From Solanum dulcamara (Eukaryota; Streptophyta; Magnoliopsida; Solanales; Solanaceae), in assembly GCF_947179165.1 (NCBI RefSeq), contig NC_077243.1, positions 10,319,001-10,383,000 of the forward strand: a stretch of 64,000 nt of DNA. Reading direction: 5' to 3'. Numbering within the stretch: the stretch's first letter is position 1; every line of letters begins with the position of its first letter. The notes under the pieces are model-generated. The model did no database searches and was not told the origin of the DNA. It was given only the letters and a program-made list of their open reading frames with translations. Made by a program: the position numbers and the translations under genes. Positions 1 through 10,780 of the stretch are shown piece by piece.

Positions 1-962
1 AATTGGGATGAAAGGAGTATTATTTACTTTTGCAAGCAAAAGTTTACAGAACCTTTGTCTTATTCGGCAAAGATGTAAAAGGTTTTAAGGATTTAGCAAT
101 TATCATTATAAGTTCATGAATGAGTTATGTCTTGTAAAGCATAGTTTGTGTCTTGAAAATTTTGCCTAGAATTTTTTTGTGAAACCTTAGAGAAGTTTTG
201 TCTTGTACGATAGAGATTCAAAGAACTTAGTCTCTATTGATATAAATTTGTATGAATAATACTGTCATGTAAAATACTTGTGTCTTATAAATTTCTAATT
301 TTGTAAGACATAATTTGTGTCTTTGTATTTTTTTATTCAATTTTATGGATCTTTTTTTTCATGTTTTTGTTATTTAAAGTGTCAAAGGACAAAATTTAAA
401 AACCATAAATTCAAGAGGTAAAAAGATTTTTAAAAATCCCAAAATAGAAACATTTCTTGCAAATGACCCAAAAAGTGAGGAAGTTGTTCATAAATGGTCT
501 AGAGGATGTAACAGTTGTGATTTTGGGCTTAAAGGCCTTTTGAGAAAGAGAAAAAAACTAGATACATATGAGATCCTAACTTTTTCTTTAAAAAACAAAT
601 GTGAGTAGTACTTGTTGAATGTAATTTTGGAAAAAAGTAATTGCTTAAATTGACAAGTATTGTAGATAAATAAAAGATATCCAAATATTGTATTTCCCTA
701 TTAATTGGTGTTTTTTATTATATTACTACAGTCTTTACAGTTTATCGATAGTCATATTTAAAATCTTAAAGAGGATTTTGTGATATATCTTATAAGTCAA
801 CATTTAATGGAAGGTACTGTATTTATGTATTCAATCCCCCCTCCTACACACACATAAAATGTTTAATTCATCGATTAGTTGATTAGATGAATTGATACTA
901 ATTATATGACCATAATTAGTACGAATTGTGCATGGAAATTTTTGACAATCGTTGATATCTAG
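1..962. other. AT-rich intergenic DNA, no gene seen
   Basis: No open frame of convincing length and no recognisable domain occurs on either strand. The first 330 bases carry several scattered, imperfect copies of a tgtcttgt/tttgtgtctt motif, which gives a weakly repetitive look without a fixed period. The stretch ends at the 5-bp target-site duplication (AATAG, 963-967) of the retroelement that follows. Confidence 0.6.
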
Positions 963-967
963 AATAG

Positions 968-1222
968 TGTTATGAAGGTGGATTGTCCACCTTATGAAAA
1001 TGTATTGCCCACCTTGTAGACATCATTTTTTTATTGTTCTTTTCATCCCTATAAATGTCATATTTTGGCATTGTAATAGAATGAACAAGAAAAAAATAAC
1101 TTAATCTTCCTCTCTCTTCTTCATATTTTCTACTTCTTGAATTGTGAAGTTATTTAATCTTTTGCTCCTCTATTCTTCTTCCACTTTCTCTAAAATATTG
1201 TGCCACGATAATTTTTATAACA
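968..1222 (+). repeat. 5' LTR of copia element
   Basis: 255 bp from TGTTATGAAGG to TTATAACA. It contains the TATA-like ccctataaatgtc near 1050 and is matched over most of its length by 3985-4275. The 3' copy is longer because of an extra stretch of about 36 bp near its start that partly repeats the gattgcccacctt motif. Confidence 0.88.
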
Positions 1223-1301
1223 CGTTATCAGCACAAAGTTCTAATTTTCAGAAAATTAACTTCTATATCAGGTATATCTACTGAATAAATTTAATTTTTA
1301 G

Positions 1302-2390
1302 TTGTCTTTGTTATTTAAAAAATTAATTAATTTTCATCATGTCAAACTTGTCAAAATTGGAGTTGTGGCACTTGATATTTCTGACAAAAATTATTTGTCA
1401 TGGGTACTTGATGCTGAAATTCACCTTACCGCTAAGGGTCTTGGTGATGCTATAATTGAAGGAAATACAGCATCAAGTCACGATAAAGCAAAGGTTATGA
1501 TTTTCCTTCGTCATCATCTAGATGGAAGCCTGAAAATGGAATACTTGACAGTGAAAGATCCACTTGAATTGTGAAAAAACTTAAAAGAGAGGTATGACCA
1601 CTTCAGGGCAACGGTATTGCCAAGAGCTCGTTATGAGTGGATGCACTTACGGTTTCAAGATTTTAAAACTGTAATTGAGTATAATTCTGTTGTATTTAGA
1701 ATTACTTCCCAGTTAAAATTATGTGGGGAAACTATAAATGACGAGGACATGTTAGAAAAGATACTAACTACTTTTCATACATTTAATGTAATATTACAGT
1801 TGTAATACTGTGAAAAGGATTTTCAATAATACTCTGAATTGATCTCATGCCTTCTGGTGACTGAGAAATATAATGCCCTTTTAATGAAAAATTATGAAGT
1901 CCGTTCTACTGGAACTGCTTCGTTATCGAAAGAAAATATGATAGAAGCACATGATCAGTCTGAAAGAAGACAAAATAAAAATCATGGCCACAATAATGTG
2001 TGTAGACGTGGCGATGACAGAAGACGATATAATAATCGTCGTGGAGGTGGTCAACATAAAAGGAAAAACAATATCAGTTCTCAAAATAACCCTTCAAGAA
2101 GTAACTATCATCGTTGTGGTATGAAAGGCCACGGGAAAAATGAATGTCGAACGTCTGAGCATTTTGTAAGGCTTTATCAAAATTCTTTCAAAATAAAGGC
2201 AAATAGAGGTGGTGCCTCTTCTTCTAATGTTCGGATAGAGTCACACTTGGCGTTCGAAAATGATGTTGAGGTAAAACCTTCGCATAATAATAATATTGAA
2301 GCAAATCTGGCTTTGAAGGATGACGATTTTAATGACCTCAATGATATTACTCATTTGGATGTTGAAGATTTTTTTAAGAATCTTAATTGA
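1302..2390 (+). pseudogene. Copia gag remnant
   Basis: Reads in broken frames. The piece at 1302-1574 includes 'YLSWVLDAEIHLTAKGL', typical of plant copia gag. 1617-1805 holds the helical middle ('RYEWMHLRFQDFKTV'), and 1839-2390 the basic region with a zinc knuckle around 2107-2154. That knuckle has lost its first cysteine (YHRCGMKGHGKNEC in place of CxxCxxxxHxxxxC). In-frame stops at about 1572 and 1803 separate the pieces. An intact gag would form the virus-like particle that packages the element RNA; this copy could not. Confidence 0.85.
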
Positions 2391-2601
2391 TGTTTAATTT
2401 CATATTTTTCAATATGTTGTCATTTTTATGTACTTTGAATTATCATGTTTATATGTTTATGTATTTAAAAGAAAAAAAAAGAAAAAAAGTGACTTATATT
2501 TTTATAGCAATATTGTTACTTATTTTATTTCTTATAATGCATTTTTATTTTATGAAGATAAATAAATTTCTCAGTCTTCAATTAGATTCAAGATGAATAA
2601 T

Positions 2602-3785
2602 GGAGATATGTGCCTTTTGGATAGTGCCACAACTCATACGATATTAAAAGAAAAGAAATATTTCTGTCATTTGATTATAAAAAAGTCCTATGTCAATACA
2701 ATATTCGGTAGTACAAAATGATCCAACTTGCCCTTGTGTCTTTATGAAAAGGTCTGGATCTGAATTTGTCATAATAACAGTATATGTTGATGATTTGAAT
2801 ATTATTGGAAGTTCGGAAGAACTTTTAAAGACAGTAAAATGTCTGAAAAAGGAGTTTGAAATGAAAGACCTTGGAAAGACAAAATTTTGTCTTGATCTAC
2901 AAATTGAACATTTTAAAAATGGAATATTTGTCCATCAATCAACATTTACTGAATATATATATATTAAAGAGGTTTTATATGGATAAAGCGCATTCATTGA
3001 GTACCCCAATAGTTGTGAGATCTCTTGATATTAATACAAATCCATTTCGACCTCATGAAAATGATGAAGAGCTAGTTGGTGCTGAAATACCATACATTAG
3101 TGCAATTGGTGCATTAATGTATCTTGCCAATAATCTAGACCAGATATAGCTTTCTGAATAAACTTGTTAGCAAGATTTTGTTCTTCCCCAACGCGTAGAC
3201 ACTGGAATGGAATTAAGCATATATTCAGATACCTCTGAGGGACCACATCTATGAGATTGTTTTACTCAAATGAATCTACGTCACCATTGATTGGTTACGC
3301 AGATGCGGGATATTTATCTGATCCCCATAAATGTCGATCGCAGAAAGGCTATTTATTTACGTGTGGTGGTACAGCTATATCATGACGTTCAACAAAGTAA
3401 ACTATGGTTGCCACTTCTTCAAACCATGCAGAGATAATAGTCATTAATGAAGCAAGTCGAGAATGTGTTTGGTTAAGCTCAATAACTCACCACATTCAAG
3501 AAACATGTGGCCTTTCTTTGACAAAAGACGCTCCAACATTATTGTATGAAAACAATGCTGCATGTATAGCCTAATTAAAGGAAGGATACATCAAAGGAGA
3601 CAGAACAAAACATATTTCACCAAAATTCTTTTTTACTCATGATCTCCAAAAGAAGGATGAAATAGATGTCCAACAAGTTCGTTCAAGTGATAATTTAGCA
3701 TATATGTTTACCAAGGCATTGCCGACTTCAACCTTTGAGAAAATGAGATACAAAATTAGAATGCGTCGTCTTCGAGATGTTAAGT
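2602..3785 (+). pseudogene. Copia pol remnant (protease start, RT end, RNase H)
   Basis: The protease active-site region (CLLDSATTHT) begins near 2612 and breaks off within about 60 bases. The next recognisable protein is reverse transcriptase from the 'DPTCPCVF' and 'YVDDLNIIG' box (2690-2986), then 'GALMYLANN' with frameshifts, then RNase H near 3290-3780 (ADAGYLSDPHK, SNHAEIIVINEASREC, LPTSTFEK). The deletion therefore runs from protease through integrase into the RT palm. Frameshifts lie near 2980 and 3150, and there are several stops after that. Confidence 0.85.
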
Positions 3786-3984
3786 GATGTTTTTATCAGG
3801 GGGAGCAAAATACGCGCTACTCTTTTTTCCTTAGCCAAGGTTTTATCCACCGGATTTTCCTGATAAGATTTTTAATGAGGTAACACTCAAGGCGTATTAC
3901 AAGATGTGTGTACTCTTTTTCCTTCACTAGGCTTTTTCCCATTGGTAAATTTTTTTTTTATACGTGGATATCCAAGGGGGTGTG

Positions 3985-4275
3985 TGTTATGAAGGTGGAA
4001 ATTCCACCTTATGAAAGTGTATTGCATGAAAGTAGATTGTCCACCTTATTAAAATGGATTGCCCACCTTGTAGACATTATTTTCTCATTGTTCTTTTCAT
4101 CCCTATAAATGTCATGTTTTGGCATTGTAATAGAATGAACAAGAAAAAACAATTTAATCTTCCTCTCTCTTCTTCATATTTTCTACTTCTTGAATTGTGA
4201 AGTTATTTAATCTTTTGCTCCTCTATTCTTCTCCTACTTTTTCTAAAATATTTTGCCACAATAAATTTTATAACA
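3985..4275 (+). repeat. 3' LTR of copia element
   Basis: 291 bp from TGTTATGAAGG to TTATAACA, directly followed by the AATAG duplication at 4276-4280. It keeps the same internal ccctataaatgtc, pyrimidine-rich (cttcctctctcttcttc) and ttttgctcctctattcttct blocks as the 5' copy. Confidence 0.88.
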
Positions 4276-4280
4276 AATAG

Positions 4281-4805
4281 AGACTTGTATATGACACTTG
4301 AATTGATCTTATTTGCTGCTCTCGTTGAGAGTTGATCTCATGTAGACTTGCATATGTACTATATTATACACCGATAAAATTAAGTCATGAAATATTTATT
4401 ATTCCTTGTCACAATTCATTTGGGAAAAACATGCCCATCAAATTCAGAACAAGAAAATATTTTTCCCAACTATTAAAGAAAAAACTAGATGAAGGAAGGA
4501 AGGAAGGCGCAACACAATTGAGTAATGATGGGATGACCAATCCAATTCCCACATACTACTGGCTTTCTCCGAGAGAAGTTGATTTTATCCTCTTGAATGC
4601 TTAGCGAGTTTTCTTTTTTCATTTAATTTGTAATATACACTGTGCATATAAAAGTGTGAACTGATGAAAATTGTAATCGCATGGAAGAAGCAAGCCAGTC
4701 TATGCTAGCAAAATGTAGTGTATTTTAAGTTGTATGATGAGAGAGGCGGTCGCCATTTTATCGTCTTAAACAAATATAAGTAGCTAGAATTGGTTAAGGT
4801 TTAAG
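4281..4805. other. Intergenic, no gene seen
   Basis: A 90-codon open frame at 4332-4604 has no recognised domain, no neighbouring splice or promoter signal that supports it, and an ordinary intergenic base composition. I treat it as chance. Confidence 0.5.
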
Positions 4806-5000
4806 TGGGTGTTTGGATTGACTTATTTTTAGAGCTTTTAACTTTTAAGCTTCTTTTTTTTAGTTTTAAAAGTATTTGATTAACTCAAATGCTGAAACAA
4901 TACCAAAAAAAAGCCAAAAATAAAAAAATTAAGTATTTCTAATTTATGACTTTTTAATTTTTAATTTATAAGTTAGTTTAAAAAATCAATCCATTACCCA
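4806..5000. mobile_element. MITE-like element with imperfect terminal inverted repeats
   Basis: The left end TGGGTGTTTGGATTGACTT pairs imperfectly with the right end AAATCAATCCATTACCCA. The interior is AT-rich with cttttaactttt stretches. The 195-bp size and the lack of coding capacity fit a miniature inverted-repeat element common in plant intergenic DNA. No clear target-site duplication was found, so the superfamily is left open. Confidence 0.5.
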
Positions 5001-5102
5001 GAGTCAGTCATAATAAACAATTGAAGCTGAAGTGACCAATCATATAGAAACATATAATTATGGACTTGGAAGTCTTTTTTGGTGGCTCTCTTATGTCTAC
5101 TC

Positions 5103-5263
5103 AGTAATGACTTATGTCTTTCTTCCACTTGTGGTAACCCACCTTTATACCCTACAAAATAATTATATGCTTTTGATGTCGAGAGTAATGACTTATGTCT
5201 TTCTTCCCTTGTGGTAACCCACCTTTATACCCTACAAAAAAATTATATGATTTTGATGTCGAG
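5103..5263. repeat. Two-copy direct tandem duplication, about 80 bp unit
   Basis: Unit 1 is 5103-5183 and unit 2 is 5184-5263. Both run agtaatgacttatgtctt ... gatgtcgag and differ by only a few substitutions and a one-base indel (ttccacttg against ttcccttg). The near-identity suggests a recent local duplication. Confidence 0.88.
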
Positions 5264-6410
5264 AGACTTGATTTGATCTAAAACGCATGTCTATTTTAAT
5301 ATCATTGTACACAAAAAGCTTAAAAGATTAGAGATGATATACTTTATTTACTTATTTATTATCTTCACCAATTTTTACATTGAATTAACAAAATATCTAT
5401 GACACAAATCTTCACATATTGGTTTAATATTAAATCATATTGTAATTAATTAATACACATTTTAAACTTAATATAAAACTTAACTATGATAAATTAGTAG
5501 AATTTAGTATAAATACAAAGTGGATATTTTTTAAAAACTCTTTAGACTATTGAATTATGATCCTTACCACTTACATCAAGTCTGCGCCACGAGTTTATCG
5601 CATTTAAAGTAGTATTGCTAGATATTTTTTCAGATTGGTAGGATTTCTTTTTTTAAAATAATAAAATTATTTGGTGTATGATATTTCTATTGAAGCGCAA
5701 TTAAATTTAGATTCACGTCTAAACACTCGGGTGGTTCAAACCCAAGATCTCTACTAATGAATGAAAAACTACTTACCACTTCACCTAAATATATCATTTT
5801 ATTCATATCTCCTTCGTGACCCATCATGAAATAGGTATGTTGTTAGAGTGAGTGCGCTTTACATCAAGTAAAGGCTCTAAGCTCTGCTTTAGCGAGTCTT
5901 CTTAGCCGCCTAGAGTGCAGCCTGTCTGCTGAAGACCGTGGCTTTAGAGGCGCAGCTACAGGCATTAGCATCGACATAAATTGTCCATCCCGCTCCCAAC
6001 ATCTTTTGGTTATTCAGTTATCTAGAGGTATATATTTTCATTCTGCCTCAATCCGATATCATAAGTCATATTATTTTTACTTTTTCAGTAACTTTACGAA
6101 TAAAAATAGGACCCCTCCGAGGTACGCAGGATCGAAATTTCCTCAAAAGACAACTTTTGATTGCTACAACACGAAGACTGATATATCTTAACAATATTTG
6201 ACATTTAAATAATATTTAATTGGTATGTGTAAAAGATGTTAAATTCTAAGATTAATCACACTTCGTATAAAAAGAAAAAATCTTTTAATGTTAAATTATA
6301 TATTCGTATAAAAATCATTCAATCTACTGATACTCTATTTTAATTAATACATCGAACTTAAAAAGGAATAAAGAAGTCTCAGGAATAAACATTAAAGAAA
6401 ATAGACAAAT
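5264..6410. other. Intergenic, downstream of the minus-strand P450
   Basis: No gene recognised. A locally GC-richer patch at about 5845-5965 (gagtgcgctttacatc ... gaggcgcagctacaggc) stands out from the AT-rich surroundings, and the preceding gggtggttcaaacccaag near 5728 resembles short interspersed repeat sequence. The origin of both is uncertain. 6200-6410 would include the 3' UTR of the P450 that ends at 6411. Confidence 0.45.
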
Positions 6411-7916
6411 TCAATTGCGTGGAGTGGCATGGACTAACAAGGGGAACTTTCTTCTGACTGTAATTCCAAGAGCTTCATCCACATCCAAGTCTTCGGCTTT
6501 TGCTCCATTTGGTAATGAGAACTCAAAATGAAAAAACATTCTTGCCAATGCCAACTCATTCACAACCTTAGCGAATGTGATTCCTGGACAACCTCTTCGA
6601 CCTGCACCAAATGGAATTAACCCGAAATGAAATCCTTTGTAATCTACACAACTATCCAAAAACCTTTCTGGTTGAAACTCCTCCGGATTTTCCCATATGG
6701 TCGGATCCCTGGAGATCGCCCATGGACAAACAAAGACTTGAGTTCCAGCAGCCACGTCGTAGCCCAATACTTTGGTGTCTTTTATTGCTTCCCGGGGAAG
6801 CAATGGCACCGGAGAGTGAAGACGTAGACTCTCTTTTATCACTGCATTTAAATAAGGCATGTGCTCCAAGTCGTCCTCTATTACGTCTGATTTCCCTTGA
6901 GTTACTTGCCTCACCTCATCTCTTAATTTTCGCAACGTGTTTGGATTTCTGATGAGTTCATTCATTGTCCATTCTAAAAGAGTGGAGGTTGTATCTGTTC
7001 CTGCTGCAAACATATCCATGATAATTGCTTTAATCGAATCCATTTCAACTTTAAAACCCGGCTTGTTTTCTTTCTGAACTTGGAGCAATATATCCACAAA
7101 ATCTGCTGACCCTTCCTCATCTTTCTCATCTATTTTCTTCTCCCTGTGTTCCTCAATTACACCTTCTAAAAATGAACTAAACTCCTCAGCTACTTTGTCC
7201 ACTTTGGCATTCAAACCATTGAAATGATTCACCCACGCAAGCCACGGCATGTAATCACCGATATTAAAAACACCCAACAATTCAACAAGCTCTATTACCA
7301 ATGACTTGAATTTTTTCCCTTCTTCTCCGTCACAATACTTCCTTCCTAATGCCACCCTGCATAGCACATCGTTCGTCATGCTCACGAACAACTCCGTCAA
7401 ATCAACGACTTGTGAATTGTCAATTGAGTCCCTAATTTTTTGAAGAAGAAGAGAGGTCTCTTCTTCCCTGATTTTGCTAAACGATTGGACTCTTTTGCTG
7501 TTCAAAAGCTGAAGCATACAAACACTTCGGGCGTTCCTCCAGTAGTCACCGTATGGAGTGAAGGCCACGTCTTTTGGGCCGAAGAAAAGCTTGCTGGGAA
7601 TAATCGATTTGGGCTTGTTAGCAAAGCCTATATCTTGTGTTTTCATGATCTGTGAAGCTGCTTCGGCCGAGGAAGCGATTAATACTGGGACGCTGCCGAA
7701 CTGAAGCATCATCATTTGGCCATGTTCCTTCGTTAGTTTTTGGAGAGAGCGGTGTGGTTGTTCCCCCAATTGGTGAAAGTTTCCGATGAATGGAAGCTTT
7801 GGAGGAGACGGAGGAAGATTTTTCTTGCATTTTTTGGATGATAACCCGAAAAATGAAAGCAGAATAAATGACAAAAAAATTAAAAAGGGAAAAAATGTTG
7901 TAAATAAGGAAATCAT
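6411..7916 (-). CDS. Cytochrome P450, CYP71A-like, intronless and complete
   Basis: 501 codons in one open frame. It is a predicted ER-anchored, heme-thiolate monooxygenase of specialised metabolism; the substrate is unknown. Residues 4-24 form the membrane anchor and are followed by a basic stretch and the hinge PPSPPKLPFIG (35-45). Other motifs are C-helix WRNAR (126-130), I-helix oxygen-activation site AAGTDTT (304-310), ExxR (E362, R365), PERF (416-419) and heme loop [11 protein letters not shown] with Cys443. Length and motif spacing are normal. The codons around KAIIM/DMFAAGTDT run straight through the place where the cluster copies have their single intron. It lies alone on the minus strand, 22 kb from the other P450s. 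Reading the family as CYP71A rests on the hinge, 'SSAEAAS' and 'YGDYWR' style motifs; a related CYP71 subfamily is possible. Confidence 0.93.
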   Translation of the reverse strand: MISLFTTFFPFLIFLSFILLSFFGLSSKKCKKNLPPSPPKLPFIGNFHQLGEQPHRSLQKLTKEHGQMMMLQFGSVPVLIASSAEAASQIMKTQDIGFANKPKSIIPSKLFFGPKDVAFTPYGDYWRNARSVCMLQLLNSKRVQSFSKIREEETSLLLQKIRDSIDNSQVVDLTELFVSMTNDVLCRVALGRKYCDGEEGKKFKSLVIELVELLGVFNIGDYMPWLAWVNHFNGLNAKVDKVAEEFSSFLEGVIEEHREKKIDEKDEEGSADFVDILLQVQKENKPGFKVEMDSIKAIIMDMFAAGTDTTSTLLEWTMNELIRNPNTLRKLRDEVRQVTQGKSDVIEDDLEHMPYLNAVIKESLRLHSPVPLLPREAIKDTKVLGYDVAAGTQVFVCPWAISRDPTIWENPEEFQPERFLDSCVDYKGFHFGLIPFGAGRRGCPGITFAKVVNELALARMFFHFEFSLPNGAKAEDLDVDEALGITVRRKFPLLVHATPRN

Positions 7917-8206
7917 TTTTTTCCGATTGTAATTAGTTTTATCTTTTGCAAGAAATAGAAGAGATATTGGTTAAATCTGCATGTTTGAGAACTAGGGAGT
8001 TGTTCTCCTTTTATAGAAGAGAGGAAGCAAGATGAGAGGCCAAAAAAAAACAACAATACTCGTATTAGCATGCATGTGATGCAGCCGATAAAGGACAAAG
8101 AAGGCGATTATTTTGAAAATCTGAAGTGATCATACCATTAACGATGAGTATTAAAAAATTAAATTGTAAGTATTAAATATGAACATATGTTTTTTAACAT
8201 ACTTAT
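7917..8206 (-). promoter_or_regulatory. Proximal promoter and 5' leader of the minus-strand P450
   Basis: On the minus strand a canonical TATA box (CTATAAAAGG, complement of 8007-8016) lies about 93 bases upstream of the start codon at 7916-7914. That spacing fits a short leader of roughly 60 bases. No further elements are claimed. Confidence 0.55.
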
Positions 8207-8378
8207 GGACCGGAGCCATCCATCCGAACTTTCTTCGACAAAAAATTATATGATTTATACATAGTTAAATAAATTTATTTATATATTTAATAGATGTTGA
8301 ATACTCTTCGACTAATTAGTGTATATATACATTTTCAAATTTTGAATACTCTTAATGAAAATCATGGCTCCGCCACTG
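8207..8378 (-). mobile_element. Short dispersed element with GTGGCGGAGCC ends, copy 1
   Basis: Read on the minus strand it starts cagtggcggagcc and ends ggctccggtcc. The interior has a gtatatatacactaattagtcgaag block and the motif aagttcggatgg. The same ends and internal blocks recur at 11679-11860 in the opposite orientation and, more diverged, at 12953-13130. Small size, no coding capacity and inverted GTGGCGG/CCGCCAC ends suggest a MITE-like family; a SINE relative is an alternative. Confidence 0.55.
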
Positions 8379-10304
8379 TTTATGAAAGAGATATTGGTAA
8401 AACAATAAATTACTTTAAGTAATTTTAGCGGCCAAAATTCTTTTCATTATTTCAATATTTAACAACCAAGTTTCTTTTAGCAAATTTTATTTGAAATAAG
8501 TACATGTATAAATTATTATTTTTTCCAACAGTTCCAAATAATTTTCATATGCAATCGAAAATTTGATATTAAATTTCATTGTTAACTAAGAACTGACATA
8601 GACTGGAAAACTTATATATTTAATACAATATCTAAAAAAAACATATATGTACTACATAAGATTTAAATAACATAAATGTTTGACATAATAGCATAAAACA
8701 TATATGTTTGACATCTATTAAATTCTAAAAATCGAGAAAATAAAATTATGGGTACAAACAACGTCTCTGCATCAACAATAAAATAATAAAAATATAAAAA
8801 AATTGTCAGCTGGCTCCATAATTCTTCAACTGAATTTTTGAATCTTCAAATTCTTCATCTGTTAAAAAACCAATTTGAGGTCAATTAGTAACAAAAATAT
8901 CGGCTAGCTAATAACTTATAAATTTTAAAACATAAATCTATAATTTAATCATTTAAGAGCCTAAATCTTAAACACGAGCTAAAATCATTATCTCATTAAT
9001 GATTATAAGATAAGTGTTATTATATATACACCATTATCACTTGATCGTGGTTAAGTAATAGGTATTATTATACAGTACTATTTTTTAACTATTAAAATCA
9101 CATTGTTTGATTTGATTTAAGACTTAATAATTTATAGATAAGCTTGTAATTTTAAAATTACGGCAAATAAATTTTGGCAACCAATGAGTATAACTTATAC
9201 ATATAGTTGTACCATATAGTAGTACACTAAAATTTGCGTGGATTATTTTATATGGAGAACAGGAGTAGATCCTCTCGGGCCATTGACACTTTTGCCCCTA
9301 TTTTGCATTGGTCTTTAATGTTTGCCCTTCAAAGCAAATAATTTTTTCGCGTGACATAAATTCATATTTTCGCTATATAATATCTCATAAGTTATATCTT
9401 ATGCCTTTGAGGAACTTATGTTTCGCTAAACATATGCTCGATTGTTAGGGGCATAAATTTATATTTTCGCATCATGATATCCCAAATATTATTTGCCACA
9501 CCCTTAAAGAAATTATGCCTCATTAGACATAATTAAACTCCATTACTTAAGGCAAAAAATTTAAATTAATCTATTGGAAAAGTAAATATTATAGACCAAT
9601 CCGTTTGAAAGACAAAAGTGCTAACTTTTTCGATCTTCTACCTAAGAAGTTTCATATATGCATTTGCGTCGCCTCTGTCTATGTAATTAAATTAATTTTC
9701 AGCCTCTACCTAATTAATTTATGTCTATAGTCAAATTTGGAAACTTTGATGAAGTTTGAAATGAAAGACTTACGAAAGAAAATCATATAAGACTATAGCA
9801 TAGTCAAAACCGGTTCCATGTTTAATTTCTAGAGTGAAAACTGAAAGGAACAAACCAATTATTCAACCACTTCACAATTTTTTATTTTTTAAAACTAAAA
9901 AGTGGATTAATAGATATCTTTTGCAAGAAATGGACTTGAAAGAATGTAGCGTTTTCGTATATTTAATTAACGCTATATATCAGATTTTTGTGTTTCTAAA
10001 GTTGCAATCTCAAAAATATAAGTGTAATCGATCTCTATTTACTTATTATTCCGGGTAAAATATCCACCAACTCATCATGCTAAATATATTAATTGATCTA
10101 TACTTATTTAATTAACAATCTCTAGCAACTAGTAACAACAAGCTATGTATTAACAGTAATTTTTTTCATCTGCATCGGCACACTTCTGTTAAACTAATAG
10201 ATGTTTGATATGTATTTAATTATATATAAAACTTCTTTCACTAAATCATGATTAGATAATTAATATATATTATCACTTTGTTATATCGCTTAACTGTGGT
10301 TATT
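8379..10304. other. AT-rich intergenic DNA with repeat-like patches
   Basis: No gene recognised. 9255-9620 contains phrases common in dispersed plant repeats (gggccattgacacttttgcccc, gcattggtctttaatg) and two similar ataaattcatattttcgc blocks near 9356 and 9447, suggesting an old, partly duplicated repeat. The remaining sequence is low-complexity AT-rich. The 74-codon frame at 9834-10058 has no support. Confidence 0.45.
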
Positions 10305-10780
10305 AAGTTGAAATGGCTTGATGCAATTAAGCGGGCGGTAGGAGCAGCGGGCAAGTGCTTGATAAGTCAACAACCCAGTGAACCGGGCCGGGCACTCGAA
10401 GAAATTAAAGGGGCACATTGAGCAAGTACGAGAAATTGGCCCCGCTCCGTATATAATAAATTGGGCTCTATCCTTCCCGCCAGGCCTAAGCGTGAACCTA
10501 TCCAATTTCAGCAAAGCTCAGGTGGTAATGCAAGTGTGCGATGAGCGTAGTAGCCACCTCGAATTTAAATAATGTAAAAATGGGATACAGGAGGCTGGCA
10601 TTAAAGAAAGCGCTTTTGCTTATGTAAGAACTAGTAGAAAGAAAGGGGTGTGGCGCAACTTGCACCAAGCTTGGTTGTACTTAGATAGTAAATTCAAAAT
10701 AAGTCAATTGTTGCCATTCCGAAAATCAGGGTTTAGAAGTCTTTCGTCCGGGAGATATAGCTCCTTAGTGCGGGTAAGTA
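10305..10780. other. GC-rich island, possible organellar (mitochondrial) insertion
   Basis: About 475 bases with clearly higher GC than the surroundings and a different word composition (gcgggcggtaggagcagcgg, gaaccgggccgggcactcg, ggggtgtggcgcaacttgc). Both edges change abruptly to AT-rich nuclear sequence. The style resembles plant mitochondrial intergenic DNA, but no organellar gene or tRNA could be recognised, so the origin is an inference. Confidence 0.35.

Larger units (their letters stand above)
968..4275 (+). mobile_element. Internally deleted Ty1/copia LTR retrotransposon
   Basis: The element has two LTRs (968-1222 and 3985-4275), both TGTTAT...AACA, and is flanked by AATAG on each side (963-967 and 4276-4280). 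A primer-binding-like sequence (gttatcagcac) follows the 5' LTR, and a purine-rich tract (ccaagggggtg) precedes the 3' LTR. At 3.3 kb it is about two thirds of a normal copia element. Gag remnants are followed by the start of protease (LDSATTHT near 2620), which then joins late reverse transcriptase and RNase H. Integrase and most of the reverse transcriptase are missing. Many stops are present, so the element cannot move by itself. Confidence 0.9.

Noticed and set aside
4332..4604. 90-codon plus-strand open frame
   Set aside because: No domain, no supporting splice or promoter signals, ordinary intergenic composition; treated as chance.
10600..10780. A tRNA gene in the GC-rich island
   Set aside because: No cloverleaf with proper D and T arms could be assembled from gtccgggagatatagctcc and its flanks.
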